A DNA stretch of 64,000 nucleotides from Solenopsis invicta. Taxonomy: Eukaryota > Arthropoda > Insecta > Hymenoptera > Formicidae. The stretch lies in the NCBI RefSeq assembly GCF_016802725.1, contig NC_052666.1, forward strand, positions 4,926,501 through 4,990,500, written 5' to 3'. Below, piece after piece: positions 34,701-45,488 of the stretch (position 1 is the stretch's first letter; each line of letters begins with the position of its first letter). A program made the translations under genes and the position numbers. Under the pieces are notes generated by a model. That model did not search any database and had not been told where the DNA came from. It saw nothing but the letters and a program-made list of their open reading frames with translations.

Positions 34701-35798
34701 CGCGGGGGCCACAGGGATCTGGTGGAAACCTGATGCGAGGTCGAACACACTAAAGTACTTCGCGCTGCCTAGTTGATCAAGGATATCGATAATGTTTGGC
34801 AAGGGGTACACATCCCCAAGTTTTTTCTCGTTCAACGCGCGAAAATCTATTACTAGCCTCCATCGCTTGTTTCCCTTAGAGTCTGCCTTTTTAGGGACGA
34901 CCCATAAGGGGGAGTTATACGGCGAAGTCGAGGCCTCTATCACTCTCTTTTGTAACATATCATCCACCTGTCGACTGATTTCATGTTTATGCGCGGGGGG
35001 AAACCTGTATTGTTTGACATTTATCGGTCTATCGTCTACGGTTACGATCTTGTGTTCTATGGAATTGGTAAAACCTAGCTGCTCATCGGGGAGTTGGAAA
35101 AGATCCGCGTGCCTTTCTAGCAAATCATTTACATGTCTCATCTCTTCTTCATTCAAATGTTTTAGTCTCAGAAGTTGTCGAACTTGGTCGTGTCTCTGTG
35201 TTTTGTCCTGACATCGGACGATGTTTATAGCGGCGTCTCTAGAGTCGCCTCCGGGGTAGCTATTTGATATGTTCTCTATCTCTTGTAATTCTATGCTTGG
35301 AACGATAAGCTCCCTATCTAACTCACTCGTATTAATCACCCGAATGTACGCCTTTCCATCGCGATTCGTGACGACAGCATCTCCTAGGTAGACGCCATCG
35401 CACACGTTAAGTCTTGGTACGTAACCGGTTTTTATTTTAGGATTGTTTACCCTAAGGTAAAATGCTGCTTGTGATCTCGCGGGTATCACCACGGTTTCGC
35501 GAGAGGAGAAAGGAATTTGATGGCCGTGCCACATTATATTTTGTTCTGAAAGATTTATTTGAGAAGCGTCACGCAGGAAGTCGGCTCCTAAGATGCCTTC
35601 CTGGGCGATTGGAAAGTTATTTGGCACTACGTATGCGGTTACCGGGTGGCCCATAATCGTTAACTCTACAGACCCTAAGGTCTCGACACGCCCGCTCGTA
35701 ATTCCACTAAGGAGGAGCGGGTCGTCTCGGTTTATGTTGACGTCGGGATTCAAGCTTCTTTCTTTAACTACATTGGGGGCGGCCCCCGTATCTATCAT
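31761..35798 (-). pseudogene. pol: pol of element B, two frame breaks in integrase
   Basis: An open frame from 35,798 down to about 32,650 holds protease (IDTGAAPNV near residue 2), RT (YFDDIVVY, coding near 34,550), RNase H (TTDASGYA; DHKPLEWL), a long acidic linker and the zinc-binding part of integrase. At 32,631-32,676 a palindromic insertion shifts the frame within the integrase core. The core continues in another frame (TDQG, NGSVERSH) to about 32,227. A second break near 32,150-32,230 precedes the GPY/F-like tail (QYTGPYKI), which runs to a stop at 31,761. The family role is maturation, reverse transcription and integration. Pol cannot be made as one chain. Confidence 0.85.
32631..32676. 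repeat. 21-bp perfect palindrome inside integrase of element B
   Basis: CGCTGCTTTCGACAAGGTGTC, a CATA loop and its exact reverse complement. Element C has no such palindrome here, so the left arm is an inserted inverted copy of the adjacent sequence. Confidence 0.9.
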
Positions 35799-35878
35799 AA
35801 AGTTGGTCTCCTGGAGGAGCCCTATCGCGGATATTGTTATAGTAGGGGCGTGGGGAAATTCAGAAGGGTTCAGTACAG

Positions 35879-37450
35879 CTACTCGTGCTCGCTCTCGTTG
35901 TGGCCCCTCTCTGCCTCGATCGGATTTAACGGGCGAGTGCGTTTCTGGTCGTCCGCCGGGGTCGTGTCTCGCCGTCCCGACGGACCGGGCGCGTTTCCCG
36001 CCTCGTCTCGACGGGCATTGTTAAACTGTCGCTTGCGACATTCATCTATATCATGACCACTGCCTTTACAATAGCGGCAGGACTTCTCGGTCGAGCGCGG
36101 TTCTCGATGTTCTCGATAATTCTCGCGGTCACGATCATCGTAAGTTCGTGTCGGCGGTTCCCTCTGAGGACTCGAACGCGTGTAAATAGGTTGATAACGG
36201 TTATCTGGGCGCGGTTCATATGGTCCCGTGTATCTGCCCCGCTACGTGGGTCTGGTAACTTAGCTCCCGTCTCCCTTTGGGGTCTGGGCCACTGGTAGTC
36301 GTTGTCGCGGTATGTTGGGCGGTCTCGCGGTGGGTACAAAGGAGGGTGATAGCTGGGGCGGTTATCGGATCTTGGGTAATCGGAGCCCCTGTAAGTTACT
36401 CGATCTGACCGCTGGGGAGTTGAGTAGCGCGGGTCGCGGTCGCGATCGAGGCGGTGTCGCATATCTTGTCGTTGGTAATCTAACTCTCGCCTCTTCGTTA
36501 TTGCCTTTGCGGCGGCGAATGCATCGGTATGTTTTCGGCGAGTTTCCGGCCCGATCTGTAACCGGAACTCCAGCGGTAGACCTTCGTAGAACGATCGCGC
36601 GGTTAGATTGTCTATCTCATCAACGAAGCGAGGGTCCAATCGGCGTTTATCCCTGCGCTCCTCATCAAGTATCACTGTTCTCAGATCTTTTACTCGACTA
36701 ATGTAATCCAATATGTGCTCGTTCGAGCATAGATATACCGTACTTAGCTCGCCGCGGTATTGGTCTAAAGTCTTTGGGGAGCCGAACGCGCCGGTTAGTA
36801 AGTCGATAAGTTCGGTGACGGTGTCACAGGGTTCGTCCTCCACAGCGTAGTATGCTCTGCGACTTGTTTATCAATAATTTTGTTAGATTGCGCTCGGCCG
36901 CGGGAGGAATTATTTCTGAGGCGCGGCGCCATGCACGCGTAAATTGCGCTAAGGGAATGTTATAACCGTCGAAGTAAGGCAGCGATTCAGTAGCTTCACG
37001 AAATGAGACTTTAGGTGCTGGAGGCTCATTGCCTCCTCCTCCTCCATTACCTCCGCTTCCGGAGGGCAGTGGACGCGAAGGGGAATAGGTGTAGTCACCG
37101 CGAGCGGTGTGCGATATTTCTAGGGGCGGTTCGTCGAACGGTATGGGGTCAGGTTCCGACGATTTATGTTCTAATTCGCGCTCTTTTGCCGCGATTTCTT
37201 TCTCGCGGGTTACCATATTGCGGTTGAAACTTTCGCGATCGCGATCCAGCTGAACGCGACCTGTTTCCACACTATCGAGTTGTTGTCGCAGCATATTTTC
37301 TTGGGCGTGTAACCGTTTTTCTCGTTCGGCGATTGCTTTTTCTATTCGTTCTAATTCGTACATTCTTGTTGCGGGGTCTTGCGAGAGGTTTTCCTGAGAG
37401 GCCCCGCTTTCGGATGGCGCGGTACTTCTATTCTTATTTCTTGTTTCCAT
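35879..37450 (-). pseudogene. gag: gag of element B, at least two frameshifts
   Basis: It starts METRNKNRS at 37,450. A first frame (to 36,824) holds an N-terminal coiled coil, a glycine-rich linker and the start of the capsid-like region (FDGYNIPLAQFTRAWRR). A frameshift near 36,860 moves to the frame 36,843-36,046 with the rest of the capsid and an Arg-rich linker. A further shift near 36,150-36,300 is needed to reach the CCHC zinc knuckle (CRYCKGSGHDIDEC) near 36,030-36,075 and the stop at 35,879. In C the same gene is one frame of 556 codons. Confidence 0.8.
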
Positions 37451-37473
37451 TATGGTTGTATTTCGATAGGATG

Positions 37474-37893
37474 CTAGCCGACTGTTGGGAGATTGCGCGT
37501 TTGATTAATTGCGATTATGGTTGCTTCGTTGCTGTCGAATGGTCTGTCGCTTGCGTGTTGTAAGTATCGCAGAAAGTCGTCTAGAACGTCGTGGCAAACA
37601 GGACATAGGCTCGGGATTCTGCTGAAAGGGATAGGTCTGCGACAGGTATGGCAGAGCTCAATTTGTGGGGCCTGTGCGGGGCCACTAATATGTATGTAAT
37701 GTCTAGATACTCTGTCGTAATCAGTCTCTTCATAGGGAGGTAAGTCTGATTGGCATTCGTCACAAATTATTTGGTTCGTTACACTGTGTTGAAAGAATAA
37801 AGCGATGCAGCAACGAGCCGTATGAATCCAGTTTAAATAGGCCTCGTCACGTAATTCGCGGTTGTTGCTAGGAATGCTGTGAGGGGGGCACAT
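37474..37893 (-). CDS. Cys/His-rich accessory ORF upstream of gag, element B, 139 aa
   Basis: It ends 23 bp before the gag start. It begins MCPPHS, and its conserved core is W-x-x-TARCC, then CDEC, RVSRHY, CHTC and CPVC, with a final segment DSNEATIIAINQTRN. Three CxxC pairs plus a His and a CC pair suggest a small zinc-binding fold. The same arrangement occurs in C (47,898-48,317), in D (61,274-61,675) and as a remnant in A, always between the PBS and gag. I do not know a named family. A role in RNA packaging, in translation of the leader or against a host defence would be guesses. Confidence 0.7.
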   Translation of the reverse strand: MCPPHSIPSNNRELRDEAYLNWIHTARCCIALFFQHSVTNQIICDECQSDLPPYEETDYDRVSRHYIHISGPAQAPQIELCHTCRRPIPFSRIPSLCPVCHDVLDDFLRYLQHASDRPFDSNEATIIAINQTRNLPTVG

Positions 37894-37936
37894 GTTCCTT
37901 ATGTCATTGTGGATGAATCATTCAATTTATTAGTAT

Positions 37937-38239
37937 TGTTACCGACGGAAGGGATTTACCATTCAGGGTTACCGATATTTACTGGCGGAAGGGTTTACCA
38001 TTCAGAATTACCGACATTTATCGACGGGAGGATTTACCATTCAAAATTAGCGACATTTATCGACAGAAGGATTTACCATTCAAAATTACCGACATTTATC
38101 GACGGAAGGATTTACCATTCAAAATTACCGACATTTATCGACGGAAGGATTTACCATTCAAAATTAGCGACATTTATCGACGGAAGGATTTACCATTCAA
38201 AATTACCGACATTTATCGACGGAAGGGTTTACCATGAAA
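37937..38239. repeat. 39-bp tandem repeat in the leader of element B, ~7 copies
   Basis: The unit contains TTTACCATTC, AAAATTACCGACATTTATCG and ACGGAAGG, and the period is 39. Since this is 13 codons, a plus-strand frame stays open through it, but it is not a gene. It lies between the PBS and the Cys-rich ORF. Confidence 0.9.
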
Positions 38240-38243
38240 CTTG
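38240..38243. other. Target site duplication CTTG, left copy (element C)
   Basis: CTTG precedes the left LTR end here and follows the right LTR end at 50,408-50,411. Four base pairs is usual for gypsy-type integrases. Confidence 0.85.
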
Positions 38244-39952
38244 TGTTATGTCGTGAGGCCTCCTTCAATCAACAAGAGGGAAGGGGGTTACGATAGGGTG
38301 TTTTACGATATCTGATTAGAATTTACTATTCTTCGCGCGGTCCAGCGCACGATATTATTTCGGCTAGCGTTATGACATAAGGTTCCCTGAGGACGTGTGA
38401 TTCCTCGCTTGTTGCGCGTAAGCGGCGGATTAATTGATTCAGCGCTCCGCAACAGGTTAGGCACCGAATAGCGGGACGACACCGGGGGATTGTAACGTTG
38501 CAATTACGGCACTGCTCGGTTGCAACCTCGCCGATTCTAGTGTAATGATTACCGACGAGGTCGTAGAATCTTTCGCGTGGGGGTACTTCCAAAAAGCATT
38601 CGCCGCAAAGTATACTATCGTTGAATATGTCCCGGTAAAACTCGGATATGCAGCACAAGGCTGTATCGATCCACGGATGATATTCGGGTCTGAGTAGGGG
38701 GAGGTAGCTATATGGATTTTCGGATAAATAGCTCATACCAAATTTTATCTATTATGAGCATTTATTTTGTATTTGAATGCACTAGAAGTGTGTCGGAAGG
38801 AATGTTTGTTCTATTCGTTCGGTTTGACCGTTGCACAAAGGCAAGCCCTCAAAGGGGTCGTATTACAGGAACACTTGTGCGGGAGGAGTCGTATTACGCG
38901 AACCTTTGCGCTCGAGGTAGACCCAACGGTCTGTCCAGGCGCCGGGCTGTCGCGCGTGGGTTGAAGTGGAAAATCACCGACGCCGTTACCGTGCAAGTTT
39001 CCGTTACGAACGGTTTGATAATTATTATTTGTTTTAAACATTCGCTTACCTTTCTGTTGGCTAAGCTGCGCTGGAGAATAGCGGAACGGGACGACCACGG
39101 TTCTGCTTGCCGTCTGCGACCCCTGGAATCTGCGATGTATCGAACGGGTGGCTGGAGTCGTCGTCGATGATGATTTTGCGATTAATGTCTTTTATTTGAT
39201 TTTATTTAAATGTGTTTTAATTAGTCGCGCGGGAGATGGATTTATAGTAGATTTGGTACTGAGACACTTTATATAAGATATGAACAATATTTATTACTTA
39301 ATAACTAATACAGAACCTTAAGTTGGTTAACAATTAATTATTAATACAAAACTTTAAGTTGATTAACACTTGATTATTATAATTAATACAAAACTTTAAG
39401 TTGATTAACACTTGATTATTATACTCTTAACGACAGGTAATTACTTAAGATAGACCCTTTGCGCGGGTCGGGTTTGATTGTTGGATATAGAAAACGTTGA
39501 ACAATGGATTTGGATTCGGAGAGTTCGCGGAGTGATTCGACTGATCGCGGTGAGAGTGGTCCTAAGACTGACTTGCCTAGCGACGCGCGGAGCGGTGCTC
39601 GGCTTGCGTGGCGCTGGGAGAGTGGGGGATCCCCACTATGTTGCCCGTTGGCGCGCGCAACTCCCGTGCTAAGCACGGGCGTGGTAACGGTGACGATAGA
39701 GGGTACGATCGGTGGTAACTATATCGATAGTTATCATGATGGTAATATCCCTGTCGGTAAGGTTTACATGGTAACTACTTAAATGGTAATGCTTAAGTGG
39801 TAATGGTTATAATGGTATTGTCTTAGATGGTAACAATGGTAATTATCCTAAATGGTAAGTTAGTAGTAGCATACAGTGTTGGTTAATAATTATGAATTAA
39901 TACAGGCTAAAATAAGTGTCAGGTGGTTACGTGTGACGTTACAGACGTTACA
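38244..39952 (-). repeat. 3' LTR of element C
   Basis: It runs from TGTTATGTCGTGAGG to GACGTTACA and nearly equals 48,722-50,407. The LTR ends themselves form a short inverted repeat (TGTAACGTC against GACATAACA on the minus strand). The U3 side at 39,680-39,860 has more than ten ATGGTAA words. A TATATAA block lies near 39,270. Confidence 0.95.
38326..38736 (-). CDS. Cys/His-rich ORF inside the 3' LTR of element C, 136 aa
   Basis: It begins MSYLSENPYS and shares with the ORF upstream of gag the core PWIDTALCC, CGEC, a HY pair, CRNC, CLTC and a trailing helical LRATSEE segment. The identical frame occurs in the 5' LTR (48,804-49,214) with one visible amino-acid change (VL against VI in REP context). 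Both are uninterrupted. In the 5' LTR it lies downstream of the TATA-like block, so it would be the first ORF of the genomic transcript. LTRs rarely encode proteins. No equivalent was seen in the LTRs of B or D. Confidence 0.65.
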   Translation of the reverse strand: MSYLSENPYSYLPLLRPEYHPWIDTALCCISEFYRDIFNDSILCGECFLEVPPRERFYDLVGNHYTRIGEVATEQCRNCNVTIPRCRPAIRCLTCCGALNQLIRRLRATSEESHVLREPYVITLAEIISCAGPREE

Positions 39953-39964
39953 CCCCCCCCCCCT
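39953..39964 (-). other. Polypurine tract of element C
   Basis: AAGGGGGGGGGGG-type run on the minus strand, ending exactly at the 3' LTR border. Confidence 0.9.
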
Positions 39965-40004
39965 TATAATAAAATGTTGGCGTACGCTAACATTTTTCGA
40001 GCAC

Positions 40005-41993
40005 TTACACTATTTCCGCCTCGCGCTGGCTGTCTTTTACATACCTACGTAGTTCTGAATAAGTGTACGTCGGATTAGTGTTAGTCTCACTTCTCACTCT
40101 TTCACTTAGGGTTTTGGGGTTAGGGGGGTGAGCTTCTGTCGACGAAGAGGTTTGGGGCGGGGCATCTTCAGGTGCTGATGGTCCACTCTTTGGTTCTCGT
40201 CCGAGGTGTATCAGCAAGTGGGTTACCGAACTCCAAACTGCGCCCAGCAGGTGCATGCTCCAACCGTACACTGAATGTAACGCATAGCCATGAATTAGAG
40301 TGTCAATTATTAATTTCACCACTCGTATGATGATGAAAATGGCGAGTACTCCTGCACTTGCAGATCCGAATGTTACGAAGCCTTTCCATGCCTTTGCTCC
40401 GGCGGACTCGGCTATTTTGTTGAGTGAGTCTTCATCCAACAGATTGATCATTGAGATGCTGCCTGAGGGGATGATTTCTCCTAGTGCTCCCCGGGCGATT
40501 GTATTTAACATAGATGGTTTCTCCACCGGGAACATTATATGGGATCGGAGTCTCTCCAGATCGTCGTTACTGTAGATACCGCTTGTTGCTAGTGACGCTG
40601 GGCTGCTGTAGTGCCACTTAGGATGTGTTAGTGGCTGAATAATTGGAGGTGCTAACACCTCAATTGGTTTAGGTGTGAGCCGGAACCAACTACCGTGGAT
40701 TTTATACATTGCTGGTAATAGGTCACTGCAATCCTTTATGGTTCCAGTCTTAGCCAGAATCCTGGAACGGGGGAGCAAGAAAAGTGAAGTATTGCGGTGC
40801 GAAACGGGTAGCTCGTTGTAGCAGTGGTCCGTGTGGCGAATTTTGCATTCCACGGGAATACATCGTACTATGTGTATTACCTCGCCATTGGTTACTGCTG
40901 TATACCCGGGTTCCTTCATTATCCGGTACGCCATTTCGTCTGGTGCTATGCTGGCGAGAGATAGTGCGTTTTGCAGTATTTGCCTCTCGAGCGCGCATTT
41001 TTGCTCCATGATGTCTCTGTATAGCTGGGTAAGCTGCGTCTTGATGTGCTTTTCCACATAGACGAACTTGGAGTTGACGTAAAGGAAGATATCAAGATTG
41101 TCTACCGCGATTTTCCCCCTAGTCCGGAAGGTTCGCCCTTTTGTGGTTTCCAGAATACAGAGTTTCGGGTGCTCTGTTTGTGTGAGTTTGTATCCGCAAA
41201 TGTCGAAGTCCGATGTCTTGGTAAGAGCGAACGTGGTGTCCTGAGTGGTTACAGTGTATATGGTAGGAGCAGATTGATTGGCTTTGGGTTTCAATTTCGT
41301 GGCGAGACCTTCATAGATTATATCGTACTGGTCGAAATGACAATGATCGACTGGCAGCGGAGACCAGTACGTTTCTGATCCTTCAGCGTCTATGCAGTAT
41401 CCGTGTGATAATTTACATTCTGCCCCTGATGGCATTATGGCTTGCCCGGTGGACCTTTTAACTTGCACCTCAAAAGTTTTTAGAGTAATTCTTAACAGAG
41501 CTTGGACCACTACATTTTTCCAGGTTCCGTATCCATCTGTGTATTGGGCGCCTTCGCATGACGCTTCCGTAGTAGCCGATCCAGCTAGAGTTACGGTTCT
41601 CAGATTGGTTGCGTTTTTTATTATTCCGTCAACCATGGCATCGCCCATACGGAATGAGCCGGACTCATGAAGTCTTTTGCATGCGTGTTCTCCGATCTCT
41701 TGTAGGTATTCCCGCCTACCGTTGTGGACTATCGAGGCATGCGAGTGCATACCGCAATAAGTAATTGTTCTGTCCACTTCCACTCTGCATTGTATGGCTG
41801 GAGTTCGGTCGAAGTCCGATAATTGCATCAGCTGGATATAGGTTTCCTCCTTCTCTGGTTCAATGTCGTTGGTGTCACATGCTCCTACGTCGAGGAGCGA
41901 TATCGTGGTTACGTTGAATCCTTCCCCTCCACAGTCATAACCAACGAGGCACGAAGCGAGGGGTAATGTTACTAGTGTTAGGAGGAAGAACAT
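40005..41993 (-). CDS. env: env of element C, chuvirus-like glycoprotein, 662 aa
   Basis: The start lies 2 nt after the pol stop (TAA, AC, ATG). A signal peptide (MFFLLTLVTLPLASC) is followed by VGYDCGGEGFNVTT. The ectodomain is Cys-rich with paired motifs (YCGMHSH, CHFDQYDI, CKIRHTDHCYNEL). The sequence SMLNTIARGALGEIIPSGS near residues 510-530 is almost invariant in A-D and precedes a membrane segment (FGSASAGVLAIFIIIRVV, about 555-575) and a second amphipathic one. No furin-like RxxR site is obvious at the expected place. It is uninterrupted. Family assignment is from memory of chuvirus glycoproteins. Expression probably needs a spliced or reinitiated message. Confidence 0.9.
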   Translation of the reverse strand: MFFLLTLVTLPLASCLVGYDCGGEGFNVTTISLLDVGACDTNDIEPEKEETYIQLMQLSDFDRTPAIQCRVEVDRTITYCGMHSHASIVHNGRREYLQEIGEHACKRLHESGSFRMGDAMVDGIIKNATNLRTVTLAGSATTEASCEGAQYTDGYGTWKNVVVQALLRITLKTFEVQVKRSTGQAIMPSGAECKLSHGYCIDAEGSETYWSPLPVDHCHFDQYDIIYEGLATKLKPKANQSAPTIYTVTTQDTTFALTKTSDFDICGYKLTQTEHPKLCILETTKGRTFRTRGKIAVDNLDIFLYVNSKFVYVEKHIKTQLTQLYRDIMEQKCALERQILQNALSLASIAPDEMAYRIMKEPGYTAVTNGEVIHIVRCIPVECKIRHTDHCYNELPVSHRNTSLFLLPRSRILAKTGTIKDCSDLLPAMYKIHGSWFRLTPKPIEVLAPPIIQPLTHPKWHYSSPASLATSGIYSNDDLERLRSHIMFPVEKPSMLNTIARGALGEIIPSGSISMINLLDEDSLNKIAESAGAKAWKGFVTFGSASAGVLAIFIIIRVVKLIIDTLIHGYALHSVYGWSMHLLGAVWSSVTHLLIHLGREPKSGPSAPEDAPPQTSSSTEAHPPNPKTLSERVRSETNTNPTYTYSELRRYVKDSQREAEIV

Positions 41994-41995
41994 GT

Positions 41996-44900
41996 TTATT
42001 CACTGTCGTCTGATGTGGAACTGCCAGCTGCGTTGTCCAGCGATTGTGTGCGTGGCTCTTCATGAGGTTGGAGGGGAGTGGGGGCTTTCTTTAGCTTATC
42101 TGCATGCACCGTTTTGGTTATCCTATCACTTAACTTTATCTTAATATTATGGTTACCTAATATTTCGGTTATTCTATAGGGGCCAGTATATTGGTCCCCC
42201 AACTTGTGTGTCGGTTCTTTTAGGAGATATGCTTTATCGCCGACCTTAAAGTTACATGGATTCGCTTTCTTATCGTAGTAGCGCTTGGCTCTAATTTTTG
42301 CCCGCTCAAGATTTCCGCGCGCTGTTTCCTGGGCATTTCTAATCTTATTATACAGGGCGGTAAGGTAATCGGCATAACTCTCGTTCAATATGTCCTCTGG
42401 CAATACTTCACATGTCGGTGTCCGCGCAATTTTACCGAAGACGAGTTCATGGGGAGTATATAGCGTCCCCTCGTGTACGCTTGTGTTGTATGAGAAGCAT
42501 GCCAACTTAAGGTGGCTGCTCCAATCCGTTTTGTTTGATATGACTTGTTTCAGATATTCCCAAAGGACATGGTGGGAGCGTTCGATAGAACCGTTTGCCT
42601 GTGGTCTGTACGCTGTCGTGTTATATCTAGAGATTTTAAATCGTTTAGCGATTGCCTTCATCAAACTGTTTAAAAAGTGTGACCCCTGGTCGGTCAAGAG
42701 TGCCTTAGGGGCGCCGTAGATGCTTATGAACTCGTTGACAAAGGCATCCGCTACATCTATCGCACCAGCGTTTTTTAACGGGATTGCCAGCGAGTATTTA
42801 GTTAGAAGATCTTGTATTGTTAAGATATAAGATTTATTATCATGCGACATGGGGAGAGGCCCCATGATGTCCATTGAAATCTTATCGAAGGCAGCGTCCG
42901 GTGTATCTGTCAACACCATCGGCTGCTTTGTTTTCCTCCGAACTAGTTTTTTGAGCTGGCAATTCCGGCAATGCTGAATATATGTCTGAATATCAGCCTT
43001 CATTTTGGGCCAATAATATCTTTCGCGTATTCTACGGTATGTTTTCGCTATGCCTTTGTGGCCTCCGATGGCCGACGCGTGATTCTCGTGCAATATTATT
43101 TCTCTTGTTTCCCGAGAGGGTATTGTTACTTCGTTGTGGCAGATTGTTATGGTAACGCCAGTATTTTCTAACGTATTGTTAATGTATCTATGTACGCTTT
43201 CCCATGGTATGCTACCGACGTCTCCGTTACAAAGGGATAAAGTTTGAAGGTCGAGTTCCCTGACTACGTCTAAAAGTGAGTAGATAGCTTCACGAAGTAT
43301 CTCTCTCTCTGTTATACTCGATACATGGTCTTTTACTGTTAGGGTGATTATGTTCTTTCCTTTGTAAGGGGTCGGTCGGGCGCGGGCTAAGGTACCGTCT
43401 TTTATTCGCGGTAATATTCCAGCTTCGGCTAGAGCCTGTGCCCCTTTGTCGCAGGGTTCGCCTGTTTTCGTTATGAACACGACCAAATTATCTCTACGCA
43501 TTGATAAGTTGTCGCGTGTGGCGTTAAATTTAATTCGGTTCTCGGGGTTAAATATGTACGGTTCGTTCGGTGTATCGAAGATGGTGTCGTCTTCGTTGCT
43601 ACTTTCGCTATTGCTTTCGGATACGCTATCACACGTGGAGGAGTCGGAGTCGGTGGGAATCGGGTGTATGGACGGTTCGTCCCGGTTATCTGGATTTGGG
43701 GTGTCGGGTGCAATCTCTGCGACTTCCTGGCGCTCTGGCGGGTCGCTTAGTGCGCGTTTGAACTTGACACGTTTGTTTGGATTAACTGTATTAGATGTGG
43801 TTTCGTGGCTTTCGTCGTCGTTATCTGAGTCGTTGAGATGTTTGTTCGAGGCGAGTCTGGTATCGTCAAGTGTTTTACTATGGATTGGTCTCGTGGGGTT
43901 GTTGGTGTCTAAAGTTACATCCGGCGTATTTAGGCTCGTACTTGGGTACGGCGGGGCGGGGTCGAACAAAGCTTCGTCGCTTGACTCGCGGAGTTCCAAT
44001 GGTAGCACGTGTGTCGTTTCGTGTGACGTCGTTATCGGAGGTCCTATCGGATTTCGCGATAGGGCGTCAGCGTTGCAGTTCATTTTTCCTGCTTTGTATA
44101 GGATCTTATAGTCGTATTCGGCGAGTTTAAGTCGCCAGCGAATAAGACGTGATGTCGGATCTTTGACAGAGTGCAACCACTCCAGCGGTTTATGATCCGT
44201 GAGGATCGTGAATTTATTACCGTAGAGATAGGGTCTGAAGTGGTTGACGCAATAGACTATAGCTAGAGATTCCTTTTCTATTGTCGAATAATTTAATTCT
44301 GCCCGGTTTAGGAGTCTTGACGCGTAAGCGATCGGTTTGTCTTTACCGATTTCGCCTTGACTTAAAATGCCTCCTATCGCGTAACCTGAGGCGTCGGTCG
44401 TGAGAAGAAATTGTCGCGTGAAATCAGGGTGTTGTAAAAGAGGTTCGTTACATAATTGGTCTCTAAGGGTGATAAATGCCCGTTCCTGGGGATCCTGCCA
44501 TGAGAAAGGTTCGTCCTTTTTCAATAGAGTAGTGAGGGGTTTGGCGGTTCCCGAAAAATTATTTAGGAACCGGCGATAGTATCCCGCCAGTCCTAAGAAC
44601 TGCTTGACGTTTTTAGCGTTTCGTGGACGAGGAAATGCTTTCACGGCTTCGACTTTCTTGGGATCGGGTTTGACCCCTGTTTCGCCTATCACGTGGCCCA
44701 GATACGTGACTTCCTTTCGTAAGAACTCACATTTATCGGGCTGGAGCCTGAGGTTTGCGGCGCGCAGTCTTTCAGCTAATTTGTTGAACTTCCTGGCGTG
44801 CTCGAGCAGGCTGCTCGAGTATATGACTATATCGTCTAGATAGACGAATAGTTCGGTTCCCTGCAGACCGCTCAGGACTTCATTCATTAACCGTTGGAAA

Positions 44901-45457
44901 GTGGCAGGGGCGTTTTTGAGTCCGAACGGCATGCGTTTGAACTCAAAATGCCCGAAGGGAGTGGAGAAAGCGGTTTTCGGGGCATCACTGGGAGCCATAG
45001 GAATTTGGTGGAAGCCGGACGCCAGGTCGAAGATGCTGAAGTATTTTGCACTGCCCAATTGATCGAGGATGTCTATTATATTGGGCAGCGGGTAGGCATC
45101 CCCCAGCGTTTTTTCGTTTAGCGCGCGAAAGTCGATGACCAGCCGCCAACGTTTATTCCCCTTTGAATCGGCCTTTTTAGGGACGACCCAAAGAGGTGAA
45201 TTGTATGGAGAAGTTGATTTCTTTATGATATCTTTATCTAACATTTCGCCCACTTGTCGGTCTATCTCGTGCTTATGGGCAGGCGGAAAGCGATACTGCT
45301 TAACGTTCACGGGTCGGTCATCGGTGGTTATTATTTTATGTTCCAGAGTGGCAGTGAAGTTGAGTTTTTCGTTTGGGAGTTGGAAGAGGTCGGCGTGTTT
45401 ATTTATTAAATCAGTCACATGTCTGAGTTCGTCGTCATTTAAGTGTTCTAATCTCAA
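41996..45457 (-). CDS. pol: pol of element C: RT, RNase H and integrase part, 1,153 codons
   Basis: From the N-terminus: RT (KKSTSPYNSPLWVVPKK; YLDDIVIYSS coding near 44,830), RNase H (TTDASGYAIGG; TDHKPLEWL), an acidic Ser/Asp-rich linker of about 150 residues, the H-H-C-C zinc region (HENHASAIGGHKG, CRNCQLKK), the integrase core (ISMDIMGPL, LTDQGSHF, NGSIERSHH; a DD35E set) and a GPY/F-like tail (QYTGPYRI). It is open to the stop at 41,996. The protease lies in a separate frame upstream (45,489-46,085) because of a frameshift near 45,460-45,540. In B the same region is continuous. Confidence 0.9.
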   Translation of the reverse strand: MRLEHLNDDELRHVTDLINKHADLFQLPNEKLNFTATLEHKIITTDDRPVNVKQYRFPPAHKHEIDRQVGEMLDKDIIKKSTSPYNSPLWVVPKKADSKGNKRWRLVIDFRALNEKTLGDAYPLPNIIDILDQLGSAKYFSIFDLASGFHQIPMAPSDAPKTAFSTPFGHFEFKRMPFGLKNAPATFQRLMNEVLSGLQGTELFVYLDDIVIYSSSLLEHARKFNKLAERLRAANLRLQPDKCEFLRKEVTYLGHVIGETGVKPDPKKVEAVKAFPRPRNAKNVKQFLGLAGYYRRFLNNFSGTAKPLTTLLKKDEPFSWQDPQERAFITLRDQLCNEPLLQHPDFTRQFLLTTDASGYAIGGILSQGEIGKDKPIAYASRLLNRAELNYSTIEKESLAIVYCVNHFRPYLYGNKFTILTDHKPLEWLHSVKDPTSRLIRWRLKLAEYDYKILYKAGKMNCNADALSRNPIGPPITTSHETTHVLPLELRESSDEALFDPAPPYPSTSLNTPDVTLDTNNPTRPIHSKTLDDTRLASNKHLNDSDNDDESHETTSNTVNPNKRVKFKRALSDPPERQEVAEIAPDTPNPDNRDEPSIHPIPTDSDSSTCDSVSESNSESSNEDDTIFDTPNEPYIFNPENRIKFNATRDNLSMRRDNLVVFITKTGEPCDKGAQALAEAGILPRIKDGTLARARPTPYKGKNIITLTVKDHVSSITEREILREAIYSLLDVVRELDLQTLSLCNGDVGSIPWESVHRYINNTLENTGVTITICHNEVTIPSRETREIILHENHASAIGGHKGIAKTYRRIRERYYWPKMKADIQTYIQHCRNCQLKKLVRRKTKQPMVLTDTPDAAFDKISMDIMGPLPMSHDNKSYILTIQDLLTKYSLAIPLKNAGAIDVADAFVNEFISIYGAPKALLTDQGSHFLNSLMKAIAKRFKISRYNTTAYRPQANGSIERSHHVLWEYLKQVISNKTDWSSHLKLACFSYNTSVHEGTLYTPHELVFGKIARTPTCEVLPEDILNESYADYLTALYNKIRNAQETARGNLERAKIRAKRYYDKKANPCNFKVGDKAYLLKEPTHKLGDQYTGPYRITEILGNHNIKIKLSDRITKTVHADKLKKAPTPLQPHEEPRTQSLDNAAGSSTSDDSE

Positions 45458-45488
45458 GAGCTGGCGGACTTCGTCTGGTCGCCGGGTT

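Noticed and set aside
37937..38239. CRISPR-like regular repeat array
   Set aside because: The units are contiguous without unique spacers and lie in the leader of a eukaryotic retroelement.
38244..39952. LTR shared as the 5' LTR of element B
   Set aside because: No PBS lies next to it on the B side, it nearly equals the other LTR of C, and the CTTG duplication shows that it belongs to C.
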